From the NCBI GenBank assembly GCA_019095985.1, contig CM032661.1, forward strand, positions 19,615,219 through 19,679,218: a DNA stretch of 64,000 nt. Direction: 5' to 3'. Under the pieces are notes generated by a model that was not told the DNA's origin, did no database searches, and worked only from the letters and a program-made list of their open reading frames with translations. The position numbers were made by a program, and so were the translations under genes. Source of the DNA: Streblospio benedicti (Eukaryota > Annelida > Polychaeta > Spionida > Spionidae). Shown one piece after another: positions 28,338 to 39,437 of this stretch (position 1 is the first letter of the stretch; the number at the start of each line of letters is the position of its first letter).

Positions 28338-28856
28338 GCATTTGCTACAAGATGCATTATTGCAAATAATGTACAGTCTTTCTCTCAGTTATTTTATCAA
28401 TACATGTATATCCTCTTTTTATGGGCAACCAGATTGATATTCCAACTTTCAATAGTTGCATTCAGGTTTCACAGATAAATGGTTATCATAGCTACAGCTA
28501 CAGAAATAAGTAATACAAGCTGAACTTATATTTCTAAGCTTCAGACTTTTCTTTTCATGTACAATCAAGATTGTGACTTCATTTATATAGGAGAAAATGT
28601 TGTGCTCATTAAAAACAAAATGTAAAATATTTGGTGTTCTAAGCTGTCGTTTAAATATTGTATACACAGTATGCTATTACACAACAAAATCATGTTTCAT
28701 CTTCCCCTTTGTTTTGTCATCTTCCACTTTGTTTTGTCTAGATCAAATAATGCATCTATTTCATTTCTCTTCTTGTGTAATATACAGATGTATGCATATT
28801 GCAACTATTAAAATCCGAAGATTTCTTAATACTCACATTCGCCTGAAAAAATGTCA

Positions 28857-29804
28857 TTAGTCGAAGTTATTTCCTGAATCATCTAAAGTATCATCATCAT
28901 CATCAGATTCATCACTGTCCTCTTTTTGTTGCCGAACAAATCTACGTGGCTTGGCCTTTTTCCTTGTTCCTCCCACCTTAACGACATCAGGTTTTACCTC
29001 ATCATCGATATCTTTCCTCTTAACACCTTTCTCAGCATTAACACTTTCATCATCCTCTTCTTCAAATCTCTGCCGCATATTAGACTTCGTCTTACTTGTT
29101 TTCTTAAAAACGACTGCTTCCTCACTTTTCTGCTCATCTTCATTATCGGCAACATCAACATCCTCCAGGTGACCTAGTCCGATCTTCATGCAAGTAGCAA
29201 CAGGTGCTTTCTTTGGCTCTTTCGATTTAACAACACTTTTTTGCCCAACAACATACTCAGGCATGGTGACTTTCCCATCAGCTTTATCAATTTTTAAGGT
29301 GGGTTTCTTAAAAACGATTTTGTCACTGACATTTCCATCCTCAACCTCCATTTGTTCTTCTCGCCTCTTTCGTTGTTCGTTGAGAAATTCGAAGGCTGCA
29401 GCTGAGTTGCTTCTGTCAGAGCCAACAGACACATCAGACAAATTATAGTGTTTGTATTTTTGTGGATTCATCTTGTGGTCAGGCATTCGTGAAGGCCTTG
29501 GCATAGCACTTGGTCTTTTAAATCCACCATCACGTTTTGAACAGTCACCCTGATTCCTACTTCTTCCATAGTCTCTGTCAGACTCAGCTGAATCCCTTTT
29601 CATTGAACTCAAAGGTTCAGGAATTGGATCTCTTTTAATCACATCATCGTCGTCCTTTGCTGAAGCTAGAAAGTCATCATGCTTCTTTTCTAGACCATCG
29701 AGCTGAGCAAACACATCAGCAGCTTTTGACGAGAATGAGCCTCCGATGCCAGAGAGACTGAATCCCGCTGCCGCCTCCCCGCTGCTGTTGCCCCCAGCAG
29801 ACAT
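28857..29804 (-). CDS. TSSC4: TSSC4 homologue, U5 snRNP assembly factor
   Basis: Single coding exon of 315 codons. Landmarks match TSSC4 in order: FSLSGIGGSFSSKAADVF (15-32; human FHLRGMSSTFSQRSRDIF), GGFKRP (93-98), PDHKMNPQKYKHYNLSDV (108-125) followed by SNSAAAFEFL, and KIVFKKP (162-168). A basic stretch (about 280-295) precedes an Asp/Ser-rich acidic tail. In the family TSSC4 is a largely disordered nuclear protein that chaperones U5 snRNP and tri-snRNP assembly. I start at MSAGGNSSG: the frame stays open for 29 more codons, but TATTTGCAG ends two bases before this ATG, so the upstream part is intron and the 5' UTR is spliced. The length (315) is close to the roughly 330 residues of the human protein. 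No damage is seen. Confidence 0.9.
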   Translation of the reverse strand: MSAGGNSSGEAAAGFSLSGIGGSFSSKAADVFAQLDGLEKKHDDFLASAKDDDDVIKRDPIPEPLSSMKRDSAESDRDYGRSRNQGDCSKRDGGFKRPSAMPRPSRMPDHKMNPQKYKHYNLSDVSVGSDRSNSAAAFEFLNEQRKRREEQMEVEDGNVSDKIVFKKPTLKIDKADGKVTMPEYVVGQKSVVKSKEPKKAPVATCMKIGLGHLEDVDVADNEDEQKSEEAVVFKKTSKTKSNMRQRFEEEDDESVNAEKGVKRKDIDDEVKPDVVKVGGTRKKAKPRRFVRQQKEDSDESDDDDDTLDDSGNNFD

Positions 29805-30539
29805 TCTGCAAATATATGGGGGTTGGAAATGGGTATGGCATAGAGAAATCGAACGAATAAACCATAAAATATCCAATAAAATACCATACAATATTTATTC
29901 TTTTATTTGGACAATTATTGCTGAATAAAAAAACCTGTACAGACAGTAGATTTTGATTTACTTTCATGATGGACATGTAAGTAATTAGTAATTTAATGAT
30001 TAATAAAATAAACTCCCCATTTGAACAAAAGGTAATGTATATTCATAGAATTACATGTTCTTGGGTAAAATAGTCATGAAAATTTATAAGCTCAATATGA
30101 TCCTATCAGGCAAATAGAGAACATTAAAGCACTCTTTCTATCTGGTGCCTCAATGGTAGTTCAAAGACTGGAGAAGATATATATAAGATATAACCAAGTT
30201 CAGATTTAATGAAGTGAAATCTTTCATAGCTTTACACATCACACGATAATGGCATTGGTGCCTACAAAAAATAAAATGTTAAATGGACTGAAAAATATTA
30301 TGGTCTTGAAGGAAACTTGCTATTCATCTTAATGAAATTTGCCAAATAACCATTTCCAACCACCATATCTGCAGAATAAAACACGTACTGTTTGGACATA
30401 ACCGCATTATTACACTTACATTTTTTTACAGGACTTAGCAAATATTTTACAGAAAGTGACATATTTATGCTCATGACATACAGTGTAAGTATGTATGTTA
30501 ACATGTAGTAGGAAAAAATGTAACAAAGTAAATATAAAT

Positions 30540-30862
30540 GTGATGGTTTATAGTCGTGATCCAAGTGTTGCGCACCGTCTTGCTCTCACAACTTTACATT
30601 TCACCAGGTCATTGGCCCACTTGTTGATCAAATGATCATTTCTCACATACTTGCACCGCACAATGCTAATCGCTCATGCAATCACTCACTCACCCTTTCA
30701 ACTTAATGACCTGTACCTAATTAACATAAACGTGCCACGGAGCCGTGGGCAATTATTTAGGTATGAGTTTGCGCAACACCCACAACCAGACCCGACCGAG
30801 AATGCAGCCCATGACCTTCTGGCCATGAGTCCAATTACCTATCCACTCTACCACCGAAAAAT
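30540..30862 (-). mobile_element. tRNA-derived SINE, family 2
   Basis: On the minus strand it opens with GGTGGTAGAGTGGATAGGTA, which fits an RNA polymerase III A box. About 45 bases on comes GGTCATGGGCTGCATTCTC, a decayed B box (expected GGTTCGATTCTC). The body contains CCCACGGCTCCGTGGC, a short palindrome. It does not share sequence with the SINE family at 43, 54 and 59 kb. The 3' limit is approximate. Confidence 0.55.
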
Positions 30863-31270
30863 CAGTAAAAAGCTTGATGGATGCCGCTGAATAATGTCTT
30901 ATTATCCATCTGCTGCTATGACACTCAAAGGTAAAACTTATACAAATTTATCCACATCCATGTCCAATGTCTTTAGACAGATAGATGTTTATGGCTTAAA
31001 TCCTTCATAGCAATTGCTTTCTAAGTAAGTAAAAGATTCTGACAGAAATAAATGAATGGCAATTTTGTTAAGGTTTCAATGTTTTGCCAATCTAATACTA
31101 ATGCCTCTAATCAAGTCATTAAACGGATGTAAAGAAAATAACAGGCATAGCAACTTCATCTACAGCAGACATATTAATTCTCATATAAAAACAAAACCTA
31201 AAATTGTGCAAATAATGTACATGAAAATCTTTTTTAAAATACATACATATGCAAACGCCAAACAATCAAT

Positions 31271-31878
31271 TACAGTTAAACCTCGATATTACGCGAATTT
31301 CTGTGTAACGCGGTTTGACCATGGAACCCATTTTTATATGTTTTTACATTGAAATATTATCGAAAAATACACTTTCGACACAATGTTTACCTTTTTGGCA
31401 GCCATTTTGCTGCATCCGGAAAAAATCGTGCACCTGCGCAGATTATTTACGCGACTAGGTATCTAACCACGCAGTCGCAGCCAATGGTTTGTTCCCAGTT
31501 TGCGCGGATCCAATAGCAGCGCGTATTTGCAAAGATATTCTATTGCGTATTAAATGTTGGCATCAGACCTCGCCAAGCGCATACCCGAGTAACGTAAACA
31601 AACCAAATTTGAAATGGATTTCTTGACAACAAAATTAAAATTTCTCATATTAAATAAGTATTTCTTGATTCTTGTAAACCCTCCAAATAGTGTGCTTCCA
31701 TATCATAGACTATTTTATAGGTAATTATTTTCACATAATCCATTGATAGTGAGGCTAACTCCAATTTTGTTCGAATTTACACGTTTTTTTCTTTCTCTCT
31801 ACATAACGCGCTTTCGGGGTTAACGCGGTTCTCGAAATCTGGACCCCAACGTCCGCGTTATATTGAGGTTTAGGTGTA
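31271..31878. mobile_element. pogo/Tigger-like MITE with TA ends
   Basis: The left end TACAGTTAAACCTCGATATT and the inverse of the right end (TACACCTAAACCTCAATATA) are related terminal inverted repeats, beginning and ending in TA. The CAGTTAAACCTCGATAT form is typical of pogo/Tigger-type mariner relatives. About 600 bp with no transposase frame. The middle (31430-31570) is CpG-richer with two CCAAT boxes. It ends only 33 bases from the putative TSSC4 untranslated exon. Confidence 0.65.
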
Positions 31879-31911
31879 TTAACATCTATAAACATATGCA
31901 TACAAGCTTAC

Positions 31912-31951
31912 CTTTAAGATATTATTCTCTGCTGGTCAGTCACCATAGAAC
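31912..31951 (-). other. probable TSSC4 5' UTR exon with a short upstream ORF
   Basis: Forty bases bounded on the minus strand by a good acceptor (TTTATGTATTTCAG) and a good donor (GTAAGC). It contains ATGGTGACTGACC and closes with TAA after ten codons (MVTDQQRIIS), so it cannot extend TSSC4 and would act as an upstream ORF. Its link to TSSC4 is inferred from strand, position and the spliced acceptor at the TSSC4 start. Confidence 0.45.
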
Positions 31952-34613
31952 CTGAAATACATAAACATAAAAGAATTAGCATAAAATCATAAACAAACCA
32001 TAGAGTGCAGAACGGAAATCCGTGAATGAATGCTATGAGTTCTTGAATGTGTTATAATTTATCAATAAGACATCGTAGAAATTTTGACATAATTTAGTGC
32101 ATTTATGATGACTTTCGACATGGACACTCATTATGTCTTCTAAGTATCAATTTAAAACGTTTGAAACCACATTATCAAAAAGAAAGTTTATGATTGAATT
32201 CATTTGCCTGCTCAATATAATTTTGCATTAACTGTAATGAAGAAAATGAAGTCTGACAAATAAATTTCTTAAATCAAGGAGATACAGTCCCATTATCATG
32301 TACCATCAACATCAGAGATACCCAATCATATTATACTAACTATTGAAGCCATCATATAATCATGATTAGTATTGTCTTCATCACACAAAGAAAGTTAACA
32401 AATACACCATATACTGTATACGACCATCCAAGTGCCCACCCTCATGTAACAGCCCTCCCCCTCTTTTTCATAAATGTCCTTAAGAATTACCGTATATAGA
32501 ACTGCACTCTTGTGTAACAGCCCACCCCACAATTTGAGAAATTTTAATTTAACAGCCCTGGGCGCTTGGATGGTCGTGTACGGTAATCAAAACAATAGGA
32601 ATATTCCTATTCATCTTGCATACACTTATAAATGTGAGCTAACAGGGATATCTTTCAACAACTCGTGCATTACACTGTTCACAAATAAATTGCAGACCAA
32701 TGCCATGTTTTGCTGAATATTTAAATAAGACATTATTAGTGACATAGATGGAAGATCCATTGCAGCAATAATATTGTACACTTAACATGATGAAAGGCCT
32801 CGACTCAACTAAAGGCTGAATTGTGCTCATCAATGCAATTAGTGTATTACAATCATAGTAATCTGGAGTGGATCGATAGATGGGTCATTTGTATGTGCGC
32901 ATCCAATTAGTACGCCTCCTGTGTTCCACTTATTTATGGGAAATTGCGGACATGAATCACTATGAATACTCCTCACACTGTGTTTGTTTGACCAGATGCA
33001 GAAGCTGGACTTCAGATGTCCATAAACAGAAGACCGATTTCCCTGTACCCATTATCATAGCTCTGATTATCATATGGTTATAACATAATTATAAATATAC
33101 AATGTACCAACCGTACCAATAAAAAATATTTCATAGCATGCAAATGCATATTCTGGCTAACATTACTGTGCAATAGTTATTGACAAGTAAGATTTACAAG
33201 AAAAAATGTCCAACATAAATCAGAGAAATTGCACAAATACATGACCTTCATGTTTCTCATGTTCATGGAAAACGCAAGGTTCATTAAATGCATGTCCAAG
33301 GCTATCTGGGATTGACAGAGGAATATTTCTGAGGTATAAAGAGAGAAAGTAAAATAATTTAAACATGCTTCTGTCTTTTTGATTGTGTATAAGCACCTAT
33401 AACAGCACAGCAATATTTTTGTAATATTATCTCATACAATTCATTTATCATTGCAATAGGAATATCGGAATATGATTATAGTCAATTCAGTGGGTGAATG
33501 TAACTTATTTAATCGGTTAAAGACGTTGTCCGTAATTCCAAGTTACTCAAAGATTGAGGTCAAGTTTCCATATTCTTCAATTTTTCTTAGATATAGGCAG
33601 ATAGTTGCAAACCTGTCATATTAGCTACAAATAACTTTCTAAATTTCTCTATCATTACACTACTCAATCAAATTCTTTGAACTTGTGTGGTGAACAGAAT
33701 TTTGTATCAATAAATGAACAATACCCAAAGCATATAAACTCAGACACGAGGTTTTGAGTATTAAGAATGAAAAAAACAACTATAAAACCATTGCAATTAG
33801 TAATAAAAAAAGACAAAATAACTATAATATTCAGCATATTGAAGATCTGTCATTATTTCTAACACAGGCCATTCATCACCTTACAAATGTGTCCACTGGG
33901 ACGGACTTTAACCAATGGATATGCATAATGACCAGCAAAACGACAGATCTACACAGTATCAAGGGACAGATATTACGAGTGTCATTTACATCTGCAAATA
34001 CAACAAGACAAGGTCTTCTTCATAATAGTAATGTCGATTGCAATTGACAGTCACGTAAAATATGTAATATACGCTGGAGAAAAATGGACGAAGAAAAAAG
34101 CACATAACTATCTGAATGGCAAAATGACAGTCCAATTCCACACAAAAGGATGTAACAAAGATTTAAAACGTACTTCAAACAGGCGGATTTCTCCAGAGGA
34201 TGATAAACGGCAATATTATGAAGGCATAGCCTCCCTCAGGACTCATCCCCTCCAATATCAGTCCTATGTAATTCACAGAATGTCATGAATAAAGCAATTT
34301 CTGTAAACACGATTAGATTTTGTATAATTCATTATACATGGACATGAGATGAAACAGTAGATACATTTTAGATCATGGAAAACGCAAACAGGTTAGAAAT
34401 TTTTTAATGGGTATGTACATATGAAAAAAAGTTTTGATATAATTTGAGTCAAGTCAATCCATATTATGGCCATGAGATTTCTATCTCAACCGTATTGCCT
34501 TCATCTTTTCTTTTCAACATTTAATCATGCATTTTATATTACTATTGAAAATAAAATCTCATATTGTATCAAGGTAACAAAATAAGTATTCATTAAAGCA
34601 TCCAGTGAAGGAT
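31952..34613. other. non-coding stretch with one MITE
   Basis: Apart from the 174-bp element at 32412-32585 no gene or repeat is recognised; frames are short and lack motifs. Confidence 0.45.
32412..32585. mobile_element. 174-bp MITE with TA ends
   Basis: TIRs of about 28 bases: TACTGTATACGACCATCCAA at the left, and the inverse of the right end is TACCGTACACGACCATCCAA, followed by GTGCCCA and GCGCCCA. Both ends carry TA, as expected for a Tc1/mariner-type target duplication. An internal repeat of TGTAACAGCCC is present. No coding capacity. Confidence 0.65.
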
Positions 34614-34737
34614 TGGAGTGAGAGATAAGACAATATCTCATGGAGTATGAAGTTTGACGGAACGAGTGAGCACAGCGAACGAGTTCTGTTGAAGTCCACA
34701 CAAGGTGAGATATCATGTCATTGTGATCTCTCACCCC
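34614..34737. repeat. imperfect palindromic repeat of about 124 bp
   Basis: Outer arms GGAGTGAGAGAT...ATATCTCA and the inverse of GATATCAT...GATCTCTCACCCC pair imperfectly. The centre has GAACGAG twice, eleven bases apart. A non-autonomous fold-back element is the simplest reading. A plus-strand frame after it (to 34850) has no recognised domain. Confidence 0.4.
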
Positions 34738-36149
34738 CAGGATTTAACATAAGGATTGATATAGCAGTAGACCTCAGGGCTACTAAGTTTGATAATCAGT
34801 CAGCCAGGCAGAAATTCCAGAAAATATTTGACACTGACAGAAAAGAATGATATAATTGATATATGAAGAATGAACTGGGCTGGATTTTTGAGTTGTACAA
34901 GTTGTACATGAACGATTAAAATAACAAAAACAAATCGACATATAATATGATGCACCTGCCAAAATCTTCAAAGACTGGTAGCCACAGGCTACGGGGCAAC
35001 CACTTACGTGAATCCCTGCACCCCCACTCGTATAATTACCTTTTGCTCTCATGTTTATTTACCATTTTAGGTCATAAACTAAATGAAGTCTAGGATATCA
35101 ATTTTTCTGCTCCATCTCTCAGCCAATCAGAATAGTTTTCAGAAAACATGAGAGAACCTACACACTTACTATTCATTATTCATCATATATAATGCTTGGA
35201 TAAATCTATTTCATCACAACCAAGAAAAATTGAAGCAAAAGTGTGTAAACCTATTCAAATCAAAACCATCAAGCATTCAAAGAATGATAGTAACAAAATC
35301 ATTTGTGATTGAAAAACTTGTTAAAGCTAATAAATTCCAACTTATCGTGACTTGTCTTTTCTCTTAAACTTACATGCTCTCTTGGGTGACGTTACATGAT
35401 CAATTCAGACATGTATTATCAAACAATTTGTAGGCAATATCTACATTTCCTCCTTTATGTATCCATAATGCAATCTGCACAAATACGAGTTGGCATTTCT
35501 CATGACATTGTGCTTATATGCAAGTGCAGCAGATTGCTACCATTTTCAGACTGCCTGTCACTTCTCGACATAAGCAATTGAACTGAGTAGCACACTTAAT
35601 AGACTTCATTGTAAATAGATAGGTATTTGTGTATTTTTTTAATTTAGATACAGCTTAACATTGATTCAAACATACATTTGTCCTGCAACTACACAGTAAG
35701 AAGGCTGACAAAGCTCATACATAACAGCTGGGTGCTCCATATCGTTTATCTAAATTCTTTCTTTGATAATTTATTTAACCATCACTATCAATATCTTCAT
35801 GGAAAATAATATGAAATTTGGTTTTAACATATTTTATTGAACAATATGTAAAATTTGGATTAGGCAATAGCTTTTTTAATTGCGATACAAGCCTTCTCCA
35901 ACAAAAATAAAGGAAAAAATAAGAAAGCAGAACATTCACGCACTCATTCACACATATGCTGCATAAATAATAATACACTGTTTTATAATAATATATAATA
36001 TAATATACTATTAGATAAATTTATTAAAATCTTAGAGTCCACCAAGTATTTATGTACTAAATCAAATATTTTACAGTTCTTATCATAATCAAATTAATCA
36101 TATCTTTATCAAGTAACATTTTGGTAGAAATTTTATCATTTTCTATATT
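34738..36149. other. non-coding AT-rich stretch
   Basis: Nothing supported; some frames of 60-90 codons without motifs. Confidence 0.45.
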
Positions 36150-37686
36150 GAAATTGTCATTGAGATGGTTGTCTAAGGTGGAATATAGCAGTTGGCCTCA
36201 TTGTGTTAATGTATTAATGTATTCTTACTGTACTGCTGTTGGCACTTTATAATTTCCAAGAAAGTCTACAATTTCTAATAGAATATAATCTTCTATTTTT
36301 TAATTAATTTCTTAGAAAAGTAAGCTGTGACTTCGAAATTAATTCAAAATAAAGATTTGAAGATTCTCGTTGCCCGTAGTAAACAGAGAGAAATTGCCAA
36401 TTTTCTACCCAAGAGTCTTGTATTAAAATTGTGCTAATCTTCTTACTTTTCACTTGGAATGAATTCGCTAACCTCTTTTCTACAACATACTAGAAGTATT
36501 GGCAGAAATCATTGATAATAAGGATTTGTTGAGACATTAACTTTCCATCTTTTTGCATCCACCACAAAATGGACATACTGCAGAGAGTTCCGACACCAAA
36601 CGCTTGACGTTCCACGTGAACGTTGAATCACAAACAAATACTGAATGGCAGGTGGTTGCTTACAAAGTGTTTTCTTCTATTTTTTTCGAAATAACTTTCC
36701 TTCAAACGAATTATAAAATTTGATGATATTACTAAAGCATGCAAACAGACATACCTTACCAGAGAGCAACAATAACCACTCATGTCAGCAGTGATTTTGA
36801 AAAATCTACTAGTATTTCGTAGATCAATAGATCTAGACTAACATGGCCTATCGATATAAACATAAAGTGATACTACAGAGCAGGTGGATCATTACGAACT
36901 TACATCTTTATCTTATTTTCAAAATAACTTTCACTTGAAAGATTTGTGAAATGTAACAATATTACTACATCTTGTACCTAGGTATAATTTATAAGCGTTC
37001 TTATATAGAAACAGTTGTCAACACACGGATTTAGTTTAGAAAGATGATCTTGGTAGATCTATATAGCTTGCTAATGGAAAACCGCCACAATAAATATAGT
37101 TATCATGGCTATAATGTCAGTTATTATCTGTCTTATTAATGTATAATTAGTATTAGTCAATCAGTAGTAATATGCGTTCAATCCATTCATGTCATTGAAT
37201 AGTTACTGATAATTTTACGGGTTATAAAAAGCCTAGTTTGATTGAGGTTCACATTGGAAGATAATGCAACAACATGGTCAAACTAAGGTGCTTGTATATC
37301 TTAACTATCTATCAAAATCTCTTCTCCATCCAGTATGTTGTGGACAAGTGTATATATAATTAATTCTGTTTCATATGTGGGACAATTTATAGACTTTAAG
37401 CACATAAATATTGTGTCAAAATATGGCAATTTTCCCTTCATTAACACGGGAGTGAGTTTTATTTACCTGTATCTCAAAGCACGTGGCTGCCGCATCCTCC
37501 GTCATACGCTTCGTGACGGAGAACGTACACACATATGAATCAGAGCTTTTTAATCAAGGCTGTTTCTTGAAACTATGTTATCATGTATTTTATTAGAAAT
37601 TGTAGACTTTCTTGGAAAATATAAAGTGCCAACAGCAGTACACTAAGAATACATTAATACATTAACACAAAGAAATTGTCATTGAG
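36150..37686. mobile_element. TIR-bounded insertion flanked by a 15-bp direct repeat
   Basis: About 85 bases from 36201 (TTGTGTTAATGTATTAATGT) recur inverted, ending at 37670, with very few differences. The same 15 bases, GAAATTGTCATTGAG, stand at 36150-36164 and 37672-37686 in direct orientation; on the left they are separated from the TIR by 36 bases. The right side abuts LINE coding sequence, so the unit appears to have landed in that LINE. The interior has no transposase. It has a TATAAAAA box at 37223-37230 before two short ATG frames (37264 and 37274), and an 8-bp hairpin CTCCGTCA/TGACGGAG near 37497-37521. Confidence 0.5.
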
Positions 37687-38760
37687 TGCTTGAAATACAG
37701 TGTATCTAATATCATAATAAAGTGGGCAATTTAAAAGAAAGTGTTCATTATTTTCTAAATTGTGACCACAAGGACAAGCAGGAGAATGAACTACATGCAG
37801 TTTATGTAAATGACCATTAAGCTTACTACATTGCATTCTCATTTGAGCTTGTATGATTCCATATTTACGACATCCGTAATTAAATAGCTGTGAGCTTTTG
37901 CAATTCAAGTAAGCTTGAATATAATTAATAGACCTTTCATTATTTTCTGTATTATTCCATAATTTTATAGCTGATGGAATAAAGCTTGAACGATATTTTT
38001 CAGTCCTAGACAAGACATTATAGAAGTTATCATGTTGTCTACTGTTTTCACGTATCATTCCAATTTGGTATGGAAGTAGATCTTGTAAATACATAGGAGT
38101 GTTTTCATTAACGATTTTTATAAATGACATGACATGATTTGCTTCCTTTTTTGTCCAAGTGAAAACCAATTACATTCGTTGTAAAGTAACTCATGGCTGG
38201 TGCCTTTGCGAGCACCAGTGACTATTTTGGCCAGTGTGTTGTACGGATTCGAGTCTTTCAGAATCAAATTTGCTGCACTTATCCCAAATATGATACCCAT
38301 ATTCTAGTTTAGGCCGCATAAAAGAGAAATAAATAGTTTCTATAGTTTTTCAATCCAAATCATATTTCAGCTTTTTCAATACATCTAACATAGGAGAATT
38401 AATTTTCATTAAATTTTCTATATGACTTGACTATGTAAGGTCATGAGAGATAACCAGGCCTAGATGTTTGTGGTGGTGTACATTTTCAATATCAATGCCA
38501 TTAAACTGAACAGGTACTACATCGTTGTTTCTAAAAGAGCAATTAGTTGGACATAATTTGTGACCAACCATTGATCAGCCCATGACTGAATCCTTTGCAT
38601 GTCGTCAGTGAGAGCTGCTGATGCAGTTTCAAGAGAGTCAAATTCTATATACAAAGAAGTATCATCGGCAAAAAGTTAAACATTTGAGTTTATGTGTTCA
38701 GTGATGTCATTTATATATATCAGGAAAAGAAATGGACCTAATATGAAATTTAATGCTTAT
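37672..38760 (-). mobile_element. LINE fragment, RT thumb to C-terminal zinc knuckle
   Basis: The minus-strand reading begins near 38760 with LGPFLFLIYINDITEHINSN and LFADDTSLYIEF (the catalytic FADD box), then HKHLGLVISHDL and MRPKLEYGYHIWDK. It closes with HSPACPCGHNLENNEHFLLN then CPLYYDIR, a CCHC-type terminal knuckle. This order is that of Jockey/I-group LINE ORF2 proteins. Several stops and shifts lie between the pieces, and the endonuclease and early RT motifs are missing. The 3' side is interrupted by the TIR-bounded unit at 36.2-37.7 kb. Confidence 0.7.
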
Positions 38761-39014
38761 AGACACCACTTCTGTATGGCTATGTGTTAATTGAATAATC
38801 AAACTCGTTCTGGTTTCAATGTGTATGTTGTTATTGTGCTAGATCAGCCAATTGTACAGTACACGTCCAATTATTTGGCTTCCTAATGTTCTGATATCCG
38901 CATTATCTAGACCTCCTCTCAAGTTCTTGTTCCTTTAAACAGACTGAAACACTTTTTTTATCAAAGGTTCTTAACACTGCTTTCGAGCCAAATATTTGAA
39001 AGTACCTCGAGAGC

Positions 39015-39043
39015 TTTAAACCTATTCTCTAGGTTTTCATCAG
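39015..39043 (-). ncRNA. hammerhead ribozyme-like core, left arm of relic C
   Basis: The inverted copy keeps CTGATGA (39037-39043 on the minus strand) and the same six-pair helix II, but reads TAAA where the core needs GAAA. The next bases, GCTCTCGAGGTAC, pair better as helix III than in the other arm. Confidence 0.5.
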
Positions 39044-39312
39044 TCTGCCGCCAATCCGCCTATTTGTAACGAGATCGTGGTGTGACGTCATCGGCGGTAG
39101 TCAGGAGGATGTTGTTGTAGAGTGCACGCAGTTCAGCGGCCCCCAGGTTCTTGTTGATTGAGGAAGATTTGTGAGGCAGTTTACATCAGGCACCTCAAGT
39201 CGGACCTCAACAAGAACCTGGGGACCGCTGAACTGCCTGCACTCTACAACAACATCCTCGGGACAACCGCCGATGACGTCACACCACGATCTCGTGACGA
39301 ATAGGCGGCAGA

Positions 39313-39353
39313 CTGATGAAAACCTAGAGAATAGGTTGAAAGCTCTCAAGGTA
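39313..39353 (+). ncRNA. hammerhead ribozyme-like core, right arm of relic C
   Basis: CTGATGA (39313-39319) is followed by A, a perfect six-pair helix II AACCTA-GAGAA-TAGGTT and GAAA (39338-39341), which is the conserved hammerhead core. Helix III would use CTC...GAG-like bases before GGTA, where cleavage would be expected, but the pairing is imperfect in this arm. Helix I is weak. Type I hammerheads are established in Penelope-like elements; activity of this copy is unknown. Confidence 0.6.
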
Positions 39354-39437
39354 CTTTCAAATATTTGGCTAGTGTTAAGAACCTTTGATAATCATGTCAA
39401 ACTCGAGCAGATGAATATTCAACATAGACTGAAACAT

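Larger units (their letters stand above)
29805..31911 (-). other. TSSC4 5' UTR intron (probable), with SINE and MITE inserts
   Basis: Runs from the acceptor just before the TSSC4 ATG to a donor at 31910-31911 (GTAAGC on the minus strand). It contains a tRNA-derived SINE and a pogo-like MITE, listed separately. The rest is AT-rich and featureless. Confidence 0.5.
38941..39437 (+). mobile_element. Penelope-like element relic C, large hairpin with hammerhead cores
   Basis: Arms 38958-39157 and 39207-39391 are near-perfect inverted copies with a spacer of only 49 bases. The plus-strand frame across spacer and right arm reads EAVYIRHLKSDLNKNLG then TAELPALYNNIL, the end of a GIY-YIG domain of the Penelope type. 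AGACTGAAACA occurs on both sides (38941 and 39427) and may be the target duplication. Each arm carries a hammerhead-like core, listed separately. It is an old 3'-end fragment. Confidence 0.75.

Noticed and set aside
29805-29891. 29 extra codons in frame before TSSC4 MSAGG
   Set aside because: A splice acceptor (TATTTGCAG) lies two bases before the ATG, and the extra residues do not resemble the family N terminus; read as intron.
34647-34850. 67-codon frame after the palindromic repeat, with an acceptor-like CCCCCAG
   Set aside because: The upper half is repeat sequence; the lower half (RATKFDNQSARQKFQKIF) has no family match I know and no partner exon.
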